From G963675935 sp963719005 (GTDB lineage: Bacteria > Planctomycetota > Planctomycetia > Pirellulales > Thermoguttaceae): a stretch of DNA of 64,000 nt. Made by a program: the position numbers and the translations under genes. Of the stretch, positions 36,363 to 46,406 are shown piece after piece. The stretch covers positions 124,001-188,000 of the forward strand of contig CAVRAR010000003.1 of the NCBI GenBank assembly GCA_963719005.1, given 5' to 3'. How positions within the stretch are numbered: the stretch's first letter is position 1; each line of letters opens with the position of its first letter. The notes beneath the pieces are model-generated. The model ran no database searches and was not told the origin of the DNA. It saw nothing but the letters and a program-made list of their open reading frames with translations.

Positions 36363-37575
36363 CTACTTGGCGCCTACCTTCACCGGCTTTAACGGCTCGA
36401 TCACGAGATCGGCCTTGCCCGGAAACGCCGGGAACTTTGCGTGCGGCTCGGTCTGATACCAATAGGCCACCGACGCCAGGTCGTCCTCCAGCGGCAGATA
36501 CGCCCCGTTGTCCTTCCAGCCCAACGCCTGGATCGTGACCTTCATGTCCTTCTTGAAGCGGATCGGATCGGCGATGTGCCAGCGATAGAGGCCGAAGCGT
36601 TGCGGGACCGCGTCGTAGATCGTATTGGGCGGAATCACCTGCGCCAGACCGCTGTAGGGCGTGCTGAACGGCACGTAACGATGCGTTTCCTGATCCTCGA
36701 AGTCGTAGGAACCGCAGAAGTAGTCCTCGGTGCCGGTGCCGCAGATCGTGGGGAACTCCTTGTCGCCGTCGAAATAGAACTTGATCTCCCCCTCGCCCCA
36801 CCAGCCGGGACTGCGCGATTCCCAGGCCATGTACGTGCCCACGTATTGGCCGCGGCCTTGCACGCCGTCCAAAATCGTGTAGACGGTCTTCGCCGGCAGT
36901 TTTTTCGTCCGGCGGAATTGGGCGTGGAAATACGCCGCGTCGTCGGGCACGTCGGTCAGCGTGTAATTGACCTGATAGTAGAGAACCATGTCCTTGTCGT
37001 CGAGATTCTCCAGCGTGATCTTCGCCTTCTTACGGAACGGCATCGTCCAGTAGCAGTTGAAGGCGCTGCCGGGATTGACGCAGACGGGCAGCGAATTGAT
37101 CTGGCAGTACTTGCCCCATCCGCAGGCGAAGAAGTCGCCCAGCGGACATTCGACCGACGGCTCGGTCTCGCCGTCCCAGTAGAATCGCAGGATGTACAGC
37201 CGGGTTTTGTCGATCGGCGACGGGGTCAGCCAAATCTGCTGGATGGCGCCCGACCCGTCGATGTCGGCCACGGTAAAGGTCGATTTCGCCTTGATGCGAA
37301 CGCAGGGCGAGACCTTCCAGCCGCGGCCCAATTCGCGTGCGCACTTCTTGTTGAAGCCTTCGACGGCCATCCCGGCTTTGCCCTTCTCGCCCTTGAAGTT
37401 CTCCGCGCTGATCGAGCGCGACTCGGCGTTCGAGAGCCGATGGAGGTTGTCCATGCCGGAGTTCAGGCCGTTGAACTCCCGCGGCGGCGGAAGGCGGCTG
37501 CGCCTGCCCGACAACGCACGCTATACACGCTACGAGACCTCCGACGACGGCCCAGAGACACATTCGATAGCTCAT
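36363..37575 (-). CDS. Exported DUF2961 (GH172-type) protein, frame break near 37490
   Basis: From ATG 37575 a signal peptide (MCLWAVVGGLVACIACVVGQ) is followed by a surplus base around 37485-37495 and then REFNGLNSGMDNLHRLSNAES. The body carries the family signatures IQQIWLTPS, LRFYWDGETEPSVECPLGDFF, YYQVNYTL and GTGTEDYFCGSYDFE. The glutamates in GDGTEDD/GTGTEDY are the conserved GH172 residues in both DUF2961 copies. The 380-residue size is a single-copy form compared with the longer protein at 14152. GH172 enzymes act on fructan or arabinan linkages. Confidence 0.86.
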
Positions 37576-37707
37576 GGCATCCTCGCAGTTGGAATAATAC
37601 CCTAGTTTACGGGTATTGTAGCGATTCCCCGCCGGGCTGCAAGAAGCGGCGGCGGGAAACAAGGAATGCCGGAATCCCATCCCGCGAACCTGGTGGCACA
37701 CCGGATG

Positions 37708-39106
37708 CTACGCTCGAACAAGGTACGGCGGCCGTTGCTTGCACTTCTGCCAGGCGTTGGCCTCGTCGTCGCCGACGATTTGCTGAGCGACGGGATCCCA
37801 CGTGAGCTTTCGCTTCAGCCGGATCGAGATATTCGTCAAGTGACAGGCGGTGACCGAGCGGTGCTCGACCTGCACCGGCGTGCATGGCTGTTTGCGGGTC
37901 TTGACGCAGTCGAAGAAATTGGCCATGTGATCCAAGCTTGGATAGGCTCGCCAGGCGTCGGCCGGCAGCGGGTTTTGCTTCAGTTCTTCAACCGCCTTGC
38001 CATGCACGGCGCCGCGATTGACGAAGACTTTGCCCTTCTCGCCGATAAACATGATGCCGTTGCGGTTGTAGCTCTTGATTTCCTTCGGCACGTCCTTGCC
38101 GAACAGCCATTCGACCTGCTCGGGCGAAGTCGTTTCGTGGTCGGCGACGTCGCCGAAGCGGGCCCGTTCGTTGATCGACGAAAAGTAGAGCATCTCGACG
38201 CCGCTGGGATACAACATGCGGGAGAAGAAGCGATCGGGCGTATTGTAGTACTGAGGGCCATCGGGATTTGGAAATAGGCCGCGGGCCTCGATCGATAGTC
38301 GGCCCCGTCAGCTCGCAGTCCATGCCCCAGTGGGCGATATCGACGTGGTGGTTGCCCCAATCGGTGATGATCCCGCCGGCGTACTCGTACCACCAGCGGA
38401 AATTGACGGCCGTCCGCTCCGGGCAGTAGTCGTGCAGCGGCGCCTGGCCTTGATACATGTCCCAGTCGAGCTCCGGCGGAACCGGCTGCTTGGCGAACGG
38501 ACCGCCCTTGGTCGAATAGTAAGGCAAGGCCACCCAGACTTGCTTCAGCTTGCCGATTCGCCCGTTGCGAACCAATTCGACGGCCGTCTGAAACTCCTTG
38601 AAGCTCCGCTGCATCGTGCCGACTTGAACGATGCGGCCGGTCTCTTCGACCACTTTGCACAGCAGCTTGCCCTCGTCGATGGTGAACGTCATCGGTTTTT
38701 CGGCATAGATGTCTTTGCCCGCCTTGCAGGCGGCGATGGTGATGGCCGTGTGCCAATGGTCGGGCGTGGCGTTGGTCACCACGTCGATGCCCTTGTGGTC
38801 GAGCAATTTGCGGTAATCCTGGTAGATCGCCGCTTTTCCGCCGAATCGTTGCTTGGCAGCTTCCGCATGTTTCAGATCGACGTCGCAGATGGCCACGACG
38901 TCGCCGAAGCGGGCGGCCTCGCCGGCAATGTAGGTGCCCTGGCCGCCGACGCCGATCAGGCCAATGTGTGGACGGTCGTTTTTCGACTTCGCCTCATCGG
39001 CGACGGCATTCTCGCCGGTAAACCAGTACGGCACGACGGTCCCTGCGGCAGTCAACGCGGCGGCAGAACGAAGAAAATCTCGACGGTTCGAGGTCGATTG
39101 GGACAT
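37708..39106 (-). CDS. Tat-exported Gfo/Idh/MocA oxidoreductase, frame break near 38285
   Basis: ATG 39106 starts a Tat signal (RRDFLRSAAALTAAG) followed by the Rossmann site IGLIGVGGQGTYIAG, EKPMTFTIDEG (the conserved E-K-P), and GGIITDWGNHHVDIAHWGMD. One surplus base near GATCGAGGCC (38280-38290) shifts the frame and ARGLFPNPDG, YYNTPDRFFSRMLYPSGVEM and the C-terminal part continue. These dehydrogenases act on sugars or inositols and are highly expanded in planctomycetes. The direction and spacing suggest a link with the DUF2961 gene that follows. Confidence 0.88.
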
Positions 39107-39261
39107 GGTAAGGCTCCGTTGCAGGGTTGGAGGCAAGGAAAGCAACGCCCGAAACGCACTTTTTGCAGCCCATTCTCGCAACGCAAGGTTGGGGCAAGGA
39201 CCGCTGGCGGGAATATCTCAATCATGGCGGCGGCGCAACAGGTTGTGCAGCACCGTATCCG

Positions 39262-39537
39262 CTACTCGTCCTCCGGTCGGCCGACGTCGATCTGCGACCA
39301 ATCGATTTCACCCTCGTCTTTCCGAATCTCGGCCAATGCCCGCTTGGCTTCGTCAAGGTCCGAACGCCGCACGACAATCTGAACGCTGCCCGGCGCTTCG
39401 GCCTTGAAGCCGGCGGTGAACCCGCCGGTCACCGACGCCTCGATGCCGTACTCGGCTAATGCCGTCACGATGCCGGCCGCTTCGGCCTCGTTGGCAACCG
39501 ACAACAGAACGCAGGGAGAACTCGACTGATCGATCAT
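39262..39537 (-). CDS. DUF2007-like small protein
   Basis: The 91-residue protein reads CVLLSVANEAEAAGIVTALAEYGIEASVTGG, then GSVQIVVRRSDLDEAKRALAEIR, the ferredoxin-like pattern of DUF2007 putative signal-transducing proteins. ATG 39537 is chosen because upstream sequence is out of family. It lies 43 bases after the sigma factor gene on the same strand, so it may be co-regulated. Confidence 0.75.
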   Translation of the reverse strand: MIDQSSSPCVLLSVANEAEAAGIVTALAEYGIEASVTGGFTAGFKAEAPGSVQIVVRRSDLDEAKRALAEIRKDEGEIDWSQIDVGRPEDE

Positions 39538-39580
39538 GAACGACTCGCCAGATAGGACGGTAACCACTGCGCTGGCCGGC

Positions 39581-40162
39581 TCAATCGTTATTGCCGCCGG
39601 CGCGGTGCATTTTGTTGCGTGCCCGGGTAAGGATCGGGCCAATGCTGTTTTCCGGCATGTCGACGGCGACGCTGATCTCGTGGTAGCTCTTGCCGTCGAG
39701 ATGATACATCCGCACGACCTGGGCCTCGGTGCCGCGCAGTCCGCCGAGCAACCGCTCGACTTCCTCACGATCGCTGAGCCGATCCTCGGCCGAAGCGTGC
39801 GGATCGGGAACGCTCTCGGCGGAATGCCGCGATGAACCGTCCAGCGGCTGCGCCGCCGACATCCTGGCCAGCAACTCGCGAACGACGATTCGCCGGGCGA
39901 CCACCGTCAGATACGTCGCCAGACTGCTCTTGCCGCGGAAATTGCGAAGCAAGGCGAGATCATTCTTGACCATCGCCAAGAAGACCTCGGCGCAGAGATC
40001 GTCGCGATCGGCCGCTGCCAGGCGGATACTCCTCGCCCGCGCCGTATGGTTCACCACGTGAACGACCAGGCCGAGAAATCGGTCGACGAAATCTTCCCAC
40101 GCCCGTGGCTTCCGATGCAGGCAACGTTCCAGCAGGTTGCGGTCGATCTCGGAGAGTGCCAC
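39581..40162 (-). CDS. ECF-type RNA polymerase sigma factor
   Basis: The 193-residue protein has region 2 (AWEDFVDRFLGLVVHVV, DRDDLCAEVFLAMVKND, LRNFRGKSSLATYLTVVARR) and region 4 (LGGLRGTEAQVVRMYHLDGKSYHEISVAVDMPENSIGPILTRARNKM). This is an ECF sigma factor, common in planctomycetes. No anti-sigma gene is adjacent. The following small DUF2007 protein could be part of the same unit. The start is GTG 40162; alternative starts downstream would remove conserved residues. Confidence 0.9.
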   Translation of the reverse strand: MALSEIDRNLLERCLHRKPRAWEDFVDRFLGLVVHVVNHTARARSIRLAAADRDDLCAEVFLAMVKNDLALLRNFRGKSSLATYLTVVARRIVVRELLARMSAAQPLDGSSRHSAESVPDPHASAEDRLSDREEVERLLGGLRGTEAQVVRMYHLDGKSYHEISVAVDMPENSIGPILTRARNKMHRAGGNND

Positions 40163-40405
40163 GCTGTTCTTCCTCTCGGTAAGGCAAACGGGCTATATGG
40201 GGCCTTCTCTTGCGATTGTAATTCTGATTCGCCAAAGAAACAAGTGCGCATGGGCCCCCAAAGCGGCATAAGGCGAATCGGCGCGGGAGAGCAGCGAAGA
40301 TGGAAGCCGGCGACGAGCTCTGGTATGACGCCCAAGTCCTGGTTGGAAAAGCACTTACAAGAGACGCAGCGGCAATGGGGCGGCAGCGGGAAGCGTTGTA
40401 GTGTA

Positions 40406-40474
40406 GTGGGGCAGACATTCCTGTCTGCCAAGTGAGCAGCCCCTTTTCGCGGCAGACAGGAATGTCTGCCCCAC
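40406..40474. repeat. Perfect 24-bp inverted repeat around a 21-base loop
   Basis: Left arm GTGGGGCAGACATTCC-TGTCTGCC and its exact complement on the right at 40451-40474 surround about 21 bases. It lies in the 357-base non-coding region 40163-40519 upstream of the sigma factor and behind the HNH gene. The arms resemble a dispersed planctomycete hairpin. Confidence 0.88.
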
Positions 40475-40519
40475 CGAGAGTCCTCGACGCGTAGACGCGG
40501 CGGCCAAACGTTGGCGCCG

Positions 40520-41113
40520 TTATTCTTTTCCCCCCACCTCCCAGCAAACACCATCTAACCAAACTGACCAGCTTTCGTATCTTGGATTGCTGAGCTTCAG
40601 TGCTAGCATGGGGTTGCGTCTGGGGCGAACGGGAGTCCGCACGAGTTTCATGTGAGCTTCGTATGGAGTATGACCGCCCTTTTTCACGTTACAGGTGACA
40701 CAGGCGCAGACCACGTTCTCCCACGTGGTCTCGCCGCCTCGACTTCGTGGAACCACATGGTCGATGCTCAACAAATGCGTTGGAAAACGTCGACCGCAGT
40801 ACTGGCATTCGTGTCCGTCACGCGCCAACACGTTGCGGCGGCTCAAGTGGACTTTTTGCTTGGGCAGCCGATCGAATGTGAGCAAGCGAATCACACGGGG
40901 AACCTGGATCTCGAAGTTGACCGCTCTGATCCAGTCGTCTTCGGGTTGTTTGATTTCGGCACGCAATTCGCTCATTTCGCGCCAGGAATTGAAGGAATAC
41001 GTGGCGAACTTCCCCTCCTCCATCGCGATCACCTCGGCCAACTCGCGGCAGAGCAGCCCAAAAGCCCGCCGCACGTTTACGACGTGGACCGCCATGTAGA
41101 GCCGATTGAGCAC
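40520..41113 (-). CDS. HNH endonuclease
   Basis: The protein (about 198 residues from GTG 41113, start uncertain) has an N-terminal region VLNRLYMAVHVVNVRRAFGLLCRELAEVI and a complete HNH motif: CQYCGRRFPTHLLSIDHVVPRSRGGETTWENVVCACVTCNVKKG. The zinc-binding CxxC pairs and the His-His-Asn order are present. Stand-alone HNH proteins of this form are widespread and of unknown role. No mobile-element signature is attached. Confidence 0.85.
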   Translation of the reverse strand: MLNRLYMAVHVVNVRRAFGLLCRELAEVIAMEEGKFATYSFNSWREMSELRAEIKQPEDDWIRAVNFEIQVPRVIRLLTFDRLPKQKVHLSRRNVLARDGHECQYCGRRFPTHLLSIDHVVPRSRGGETTWENVVCACVTCNVKKGGHTPYEAHMKLVRTPVRPRRNPMLALKLSNPRYESWSVWLDGVCWEVGGKE

Positions 41114-41613
41114 AAGAACGCTGCAGGAGAGCGCGCTGCCGGGGGAGGGAGAGGGGGTATGCGGGGCAACAGCGCTCCCGCGTCGCGGGCTGTGTACCCG
41201 CGAAGAGTGAGCCTCGGCTGTGTGAAGCCCTTGCACGTGCCACCCCCTGAATTGTGCCAGAGTTGTTATTGTAGCCGATTTTTTTGGCGCATACCAGCGA
41301 GAACGGCAAGAAATCGGGGCCGATCCGCTGCTACCAGCAGGGTCGATCGATCGCGGCAAACCCCGCCAATTCGGCGAAAATACAGGCAAATTCATTGGCA
41401 TGGCTCGCTGCGCCGGACCTACCCTGCGGTTTGGCAAAGCTGGACCTGGAAACAGAACTCACCTGTAAGAAAAAAACCGTTTGGCCCACGGGGAAAAAAT
41501 TCCTCAGGGTCGGCTTGCCAGCAACCCGACTCCCGCATTAGGATGAGTGATGTCGGTTGTGGATCTTTGTTTTCTGCGTCGGCGCGAGCCGGCCGTCAAC
41601 CGGGAGCGGGGAA

Positions 41614-41919
41614 ATGATCCGGTACTCATGCGACCTGTGTAAACGGAAACTCGACCCGAAGAACGATCTGCGTTACGTCGTCAAAATGGAGGTATACGCC
41701 GCCTACGATCCGGCCGCCGTCGACGATGACGATGATCGCGACCACCTCGAAGAAATCCAAGACATTCTCGAACGCATCGAAGACATGCCGGGCGACGAGA
41801 TCGGCGACGAGGTGTATCAACAATTGCGATTCGATCTCTGTCCCGAGTGTCGCAAGAAGTTCATCCACAATCCGCTTGGACGCGAAACGGCCAAGGCGTT
41901 CGGGTTTAGCGCCAACTGA
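41614..41919 (+). CDS. Small zinc-ribbon protein
   Basis: The 101-residue protein begins MIRYSCDLCKRKLDPKNDLRYVVKMEV and later has LCPECRKKF, giving two CxxC pairs for one zinc site, with a highly acidic middle (AVDDDDDRDHLEEIQDI). No enzymatic motif is present. ATG 41614 follows GAGCGGGGAA. It overlaps the thermonuclease start by one base (41919), so they form a two-gene unit. Confidence 0.78.
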   Translation: MIRYSCDLCKRKLDPKNDLRYVVKMEVYAAYDPAAVDDDDDRDHLEEIQDILERIEDMPGDEIGDEVYQQLRFDLCPECRKKFIHNPLGRETAKAFGFSAN

Positions 41920-42482
41920 TGAGCCCGTCTTATCGCTTCCGTCCGATTCGCCTCCGGCGCCGTTCCTGGCAGGCGCTGCTGCTGGCCGTTCTGCTGGCGC
42001 TGGTCGGCGCGTGGCAGCGGTGGTATTCCGACTCAGCGCCTTCCGCTTCGTCCGGCGATCTCGGCGCAACGGCGCATCGCGTCGTTCGCGTGGTGGACGG
42101 CGACACGCTGATTGTCATGCTTGCCGGCGAGAAGGAGCGGGTTCGATTGATCGGCGCCAACACGCCGGAAACGGTCAAGCCCGACTGGCCCGTCGAACCT
42201 TGGGGCCCCGAGGCGTCGCAATTCACCAAAGAGTTCCTGGCCGGTGGCGTAGTTCGACTGGAGTTCGATGGCCCGTGCCGCGACAAGTACGGCCGGACGC
42301 TCGCGTACGTTTGGGTGGGCGATCGAATGCTCAATGAGGAATTGATTCGCGCGGGGCTCGCCCGCGCGGAGATGCAATATCATTACTCGGAAGCCATGAA
42401 GTCGCGATTTCGTCGCGTCGAGGCCGAGGCCCGCGCGGCGCGTCGGGGCATCTGGACAAGAAATGCCGGTGCACGCAGGTAA
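41919..42482 (+). CDS. Membrane-anchored thermonuclease (SNase) domain protein
   Basis: A hydrophobic N terminus (WQALLLAVLLALVGAWQ) precedes the SNase fold with HRVVRVVDGDTLIVML (metal-binding Asp), ERVRLIGANTPET (catalytic Arg) and DKYGRTLAYVWV and LIRAGLARAEMQY. The 187-residue length is normal for membrane-linked staphylococcal-type nucleases, which degrade DNA and RNA outside the cytoplasm. Its 3' end overlaps the next gene by 20 bases. Confidence 0.92.
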   Translation: MSPSYRFRPIRLRRRSWQALLLAVLLALVGAWQRWYSDSAPSASSGDLGATAHRVVRVVDGDTLIVMLAGEKERVRLIGANTPETVKPDWPVEPWGPEASQFTKEFLAGGVVRLEFDGPCRDKYGRTLAYVWVGDRMLNEELIRAGLARAEMQYHYSEAMKSRFRRVEAEARAARRGIWTRNAGARR

Positions 42483-43641
42483 CGTGAAAACGCATACGCC
42501 GATCGCCGAAAGTCCGCCCGGCCCCGTCGTGCGCATCGACGGAGTGGAGTATCTGTATTTCGTGGGGACGAGCTATCTGGGATTGCAGGGACATCCCGAG
42601 GTGATCCGTGCCGCCTGCGACGCAGCCGAACGTTACGGCATTCACAGCGCTACGAGCCGGGCCGGTTTCGGCAACACCCCCCCTACCCTTTCCGTCGAAC
42701 GTCGCGCGGCCGACTTCTTCGGCTGCGGAGCTTCGTTCTGTTTTCCAAGCGGCTATGCCGGCAACAGCATTCTGCTCCGCACCATCGAGAGCGGCTTCGA
42801 CGCCCTGTTCGTCGACGAGTATTCCCATTACTCTGTCTTTGATGCGGCGGTGCAAAGCGGTCATCCGCTATTCCGTTTCCGTCATCGCGACGTTGCCGAT
42901 TTGGCCGACCATCTGAATAAGCGTCTCCAGCCCGGCCAGCGGCCGCTGGTGATGAGCGACGGCGTGTTCTCGGTTCGCGGAACGATTGCACCGTTGGCCG
43001 ATTACGTCGCCGCGCTGGCCAATTATCCCGGCGCCGGCCTGTTGGTCGATGATGCCCACGGCGTTGGCGTTTTGGGCGACTGCGGCCGTGGGACACTGGA
43101 GCACTTTGGCCTGTTCGATGGGAGCGTCAACGCCAGCGGTTCCCTTTCCCCGTGGGAGCGGGGAGATTGTGCCGCCTTCCTCTGCGCCACGTTGAGCAAA
43201 GCCCTCGGTGGTTACGGTGGGATCATCCCTGGGTCGCAAAGGTTCATCGAATGCGTGCGTCGTGCATCGCACTGGTACGACGGCGCCAGCGCGCCGCCGG
43301 CCCCCGTCGCCGCCGCCTCCGCCCGAGCGATCGAGCTGATTCAGGCCGATCCCGATCTGCGGGCGCGGCTGCGGTCGAACGTGCGGCGGCTGAAGGAAGG
43401 CCTGCGAGGGATCGGCTTCGAGGTGGATGATACGCCCGTGCCGATCATCTGCCTCGAAGTCGGTGACGCCGAGAACATGCGACGCATTCAGCAGGAATTG
43501 ATGCGCCGCGGAATCGCCGTCGCCTACATGGCGGCCTATTCCGGTCTGAGCGCCGCCGGCGGACTGCGAATCGCCGTGTTTGCCACGCATACCGAGGAGA
43601 TGATCCGACGTTTTCTCGACGAGATGCGGCAAGTAGCGTAG
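42463..43641 (+). CDS. KBL/BioF-like PLP-dependent acyltransferase (alpha-oxoamine synthase family)
   Basis: The 392-residue enzyme has YLYFVGTSYLGLQGHPEV, FCFPSGYAGNSIL, DALFVDEYSHYSVFDA, LVMSDGVFSVRGTIAPL, GLLVDDAHGVGVLG and LCATLSKALGGYGG with the PLP-binding Lys. This is the fold shared by 8-amino-7-oxononanoate synthase and 2-amino-3-ketobutyrate CoA ligase. A C/G-rich repeat (SLSPWERGD region, 43139-43168) is inserted in frame between DGSVN and the PLP site. Which acyl-CoA is used cannot be decided. No bio genes are nearby. Confidence 0.88.
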   Translation: MPVHAGNVKTHTPIAESPPGPVVRIDGVEYLYFVGTSYLGLQGHPEVIRAACDAAERYGIHSATSRAGFGNTPPTLSVERRAADFFGCGASFCFPSGYAGNSILLRTIESGFDALFVDEYSHYSVFDAAVQSGHPLFRFRHRDVADLADHLNKRLQPGQRPLVMSDGVFSVRGTIAPLADYVAALANYPGAGLLVDDAHGVGVLGDCGRGTLEHFGLFDGSVNASGSLSPWERGDCAAFLCATLSKALGGYGGIIPGSQRFIECVRRASHWYDGASAPPAPVAAASARAIELIQADPDLRARLRSNVRRLKEGLRGIGFEVDDTPVPIICLEVGDAENMRRIQQELMRRGIAVAYMAAYSGLSAAGGLRIAVFATHTEEMIRRFLDEMRQVA

Positions 43642-44060
43642 CGGGGGCGGTGCGAAACCGCACGCGGTTCTCCGGCGAAATGAAATCATTCGTCATTCAA
43701 CAATCAGCAATAAGCCAGTTTTTCTCTTGACCCATCGGCAGCGTTCATGTTAAAATTCTAGTGGCGTTGAGTGTGACTTGCTCCAAGACCTCGCAACGGA
43801 GGGTGCATCATGCAGAATCCACCGGAGGGCTTCCGTTGAGGAGCAGGCGGCCTGCTCCTCGCACGTGTTGGTCAGACAATATCAACCTCAAACGCAAAGG
43901 AAGAACCCCGCTCTAATCGGCGGGGTTCGGCATTTCTTGGCGGGAGAAGGACCGTCATCCGCAGCGTCGTCCCGAGCGCGGCGAAGGGTCTCGCCGACAC
44001 CGTTGCGACGCAGCCGAGGTTCTTCGCCGCGCTCAGAATGGCCAGGACCCCACCGGCACG
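43642..44060. other. Non-coding region with two strong hairpins
   Basis: About 420 bases between the acyltransferase gene and a convergent membrane gene. Hairpin GAGGAGCAGGC/GCCTGCTCCTC lies at 43838-43860 and AACCCCG/CGGGGTT at 43904-43927 with a ten-base loop. The latter may end the upstream transcript. A small RNA is possible but there is no promoter evidence. Confidence 0.45.
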
Positions 44061-45239
44061 TTATTCGTGGGTTGTCACCGTATCCCGCTGGCCTCGCTTG
44101 ATCTGCTCGTCTTCATTCTCGGCCAATTCGTCGAGCTTGACCGGCAGACTCAGCAGCGAGTGACACAGGTTCAGCAACAGGTTGCCGAGAAGGAAGACGA
44201 GATACGCGACAAACGGCAGGGCTGCCGAGATTATCAGGAGGACGCCAGCCTGGGCGGCGATCGTCAGCGAGAAGAGCAACGACTCGCCCGCCTTCTCTGC
44301 TCCGGACGCGCCTGCAAACGCTTCGCAACATGCAAAACCCATTAGAAGCGCGCCGCAGACAACGCCGGCTCCGAACGCGACGGGCGTCAACCGCAAGAGG
44401 GCTTTCAGCAGAAACGTGAACACGCCGATCGCCTCTTCGCCCGCTAGCGCCTCGGGGGCAATCGAGATATTTAACGTCGCCGGATTCAAGCCGATAACGG
44501 CCAGGTAGGCGCAAACAAAGAACGCCGCCACGCCAAGCAGGATCATCCCGTACTGCGACGCATCGATGGCCGTGGCGACCGATTTAAGCAAGACGGCCAC
44601 GCCGGCTAACGTGCTCAAGACCACGACGCAGTCGGACACCAGCGAGGACGAAAGGCTAGCGGCGGTCGCGCGGTTGAGCCGTTCGACGGCGCTGAACGAC
44701 TTGCCGGCCACGTATTGCAGCACGGCCAGCGCGAGCAACCCGACCACACCTGAAAGCAACACGCTGAGCCACGTTGCGCCGTCGGCAAACTTGGCGTCAT
44801 GCGACTTGATCTGAACGGAAGCCACGACCGAAAACACCGCGGTGACGGCCATTGCCGCCAGCAGGCCGTATGATCCGCACGCCTGGAAGATGCGGGCCGT
44901 CGCCTCGATGAAGTGCTCGTTGAAGTGGGAGCGACACGTATCCAACAGCGCATCGAAGGGATGCCGCCGAGGCCGCGCGGCCCCTGCATCCTGCGGCTTG
45001 GCCGACGCTTCACCGGCCTTTGAGGCAGCCACGCCGGCCACCGCAGCCGCGGCCGCTCCACCGTCTTCCTCGAACAGGCCTCGTACGTTCCGCGCCGCGG
45101 CCCATTCGGTCATCCCTTCGCGCCAGACGAGGTCGTCGGGGCGAAGCTCATCGAACGTAGCCAGCCGCTTCAGTTCGGCAGACGAAACCGGGCCCATCTG
45201 GCGGTTGTCGCGGGCATAGTACCATTCAACCTGACTCAT
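44061..45239 (-). CDS. GYF_2-domain multi-pass membrane protein
   Basis: Residues 4-58 (WYYARDNRQMGPVSSAELKRL, DLVWREGMTEWAAARNV) are a GYF_2 domain, which binds proline-rich or short peptide motifs. A linker rich in Ala and Gly is followed by a membrane part with six or more hydrophobic segments (LLAAMAVTAVFSVVASV and so on). It is the first of three adjacent minus-strand genes with related membrane parts. The function is unknown; a role in protein traffic or assembly at the membrane is only suggested by the GYF domain. Confidence 0.8.
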   Translation of the reverse strand: MSQVEWYYARDNRQMGPVSSAELKRLATFDELRPDDLVWREGMTEWAAARNVRGLFEEDGGAAAAAVAGVAASKAGEASAKPQDAGAARPRRHPFDALLDTCRSHFNEHFIEATARIFQACGSYGLLAAMAVTAVFSVVASVQIKSHDAKFADGATWLSVLLSGVVGLLALAVLQYVAGKSFSAVERLNRATAASLSSSLVSDCVVVLSTLAGVAVLLKSVATAIDASQYGMILLGVAAFFVCAYLAVIGLNPATLNISIAPEALAGEEAIGVFTFLLKALLRLTPVAFGAGVVCGALLMGFACCEAFAGASGAEKAGESLLFSLTIAAQAGVLLIISAALPFVAYLVFLLGNLLLNLCHSLLSLPVKLDELAENEDEQIKRGQRDTVTTHE

Positions 45240-45407
45240 GCGCGGCTCCTTTTCGTCCCAAGAGAAGTCTACGCCATTATACCGCCTCGACGTGCCGTAC
45301 AGGAACAGCCCGGCGACTCCAGGGCCAATCAGCTTTTCAACGTCGGACTGTAGGAAGCAACTCCTGTCGCCGACTTCTTGTGGATTTCGCGGACAGGCCC
45401 TGGAGTA

Positions 45408-46394
45408 TTACGACTTCCCACCCATTTGAAACGAAAGGAACCACGCCAAGCGGCCCGCCAGGCGGAAATAGACCATCCAGCTCACCGCCGCGACAACCGC
45501 GGTGACGGCCACGTCGATTGCCCAACCTGCGTGACGCCACAACGCAATCTCCAGCCGAGCGATAGCGAGAGCGGCGGCGACAGTCGTCAAGTGAAACCCG
45601 ATCCAGGCGAATCCTCCACGGATCAGGCTTCTCCACACCCGCAACGACAGCAGATGCAGCGGCGAATTTGCCGCGAGCATCGACAGCAGCAAAATGGGAA
45701 AAAACAGGGCAACGCCGCCGGCGCCGACATAGAGCAATGGAACCCCGAGGCGACTCCACAGCGGCGCCGCCAGCATACACGGCAGCACCGCTATGAATAG
45801 GCTATTGAGCACATAAAAGCATTGGCCGGCGTCTTCCAACCCCAGAACGTTCGGCCATTGCTCGATCACGTCGCCTCCGCACGACGTTTCGCGGAGGATC
45901 GTCATGCCGTAGGCCGACGCCATGTAGATCCACGCTATCAATGCGAGCGCTCCGCAGGTGATCGACAGCGCCAGGCCGTTCCAGAGAAGAACTCGCGTAG
46001 CCTTGTCGACCTCTTCGTTGTCTGCGGCGGCGCACCACGTGCCGAGTCGGAATGCGGCGTACAGCGCGGCGGCGCCAAAACAGAGAGTCAGCGTTTGCGA
46101 TAAAACTCCGAGGCGGAAGGGAAAGCTGAACGTGCCGGAGAAGAACAGCCCGAGCGGCGAGCCGATGCCGGCGGCCTCTCGCAACGTCGGCCGATCGTCC
46201 GCTTGGAGCGCGCCTTCGCCGTCCCCTCCCCTACCCTGCCCTGCTCCGCCGCGGCTCTGCGTCGGCGACTCGATGGTGAACTCCAAGCCACAGGCGGGAC
46301 AGGCAACCGTGGCCCCGTAGGCGACGCGGCCAAGCTCCACTCGGGTGTCGCAACGGCGGCAGAACCAATAGGTGTAGGGAACCATCTCTGACAT
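45408..46394 (-). CDS. Zinc-ribbon multi-pass membrane protein
   Basis: The N-terminal 45 residues contain WFCRRCDTRVELGR and VACPACGLEFTIES, a zinc ribbon with two CxxC pairs. The C-terminal ~220 residues hold six hydrophobic segments and are related in layout to the next gene (both have a GTFxFPFR segment after the linker: GTFSFPFRLGV here, GTFTFPFHRSV there). The linker includes a Gly/Arg-rich low-complexity piece (RGGAGQGRGG). The protein is 328 residues. No catalytic motif is visible. Confidence 0.8.
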   Translation of the reverse strand: MSEMVPYTYWFCRRCDTRVELGRVAYGATVACPACGLEFTIESPTQSRGGAGQGRGGDGEGALQADDRPTLREAAGIGSPLGLFFSGTFSFPFRLGVLSQTLTLCFGAAALYAAFRLGTWCAAADNEEVDKATRVLLWNGLALSITCGALALIAWIYMASAYGMTILRETSCGGDVIEQWPNVLGLEDAGQCFYVLNSLFIAVLPCMLAAPLWSRLGVPLLYVGAGGVALFFPILLLSMLAANSPLHLLSLRVWRSLIRGGFAWIGFHLTTVAAALAIARLEIALWRHAGWAIDVAVTAVVAAVSWMVYFRLAGRLAWFLSFQMGGKS

Positions 46395-46406
46395 AAAGTC
46401 GCTGTT

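Noticed and set aside
36363..39106. A polysaccharide-utilisation operon of DUF2961, Gfo/Idh/MocA and CBM9-like genes
   Set aside because: The genes are on both strands with no transporter or regulator, so only a loose functional link is supported.
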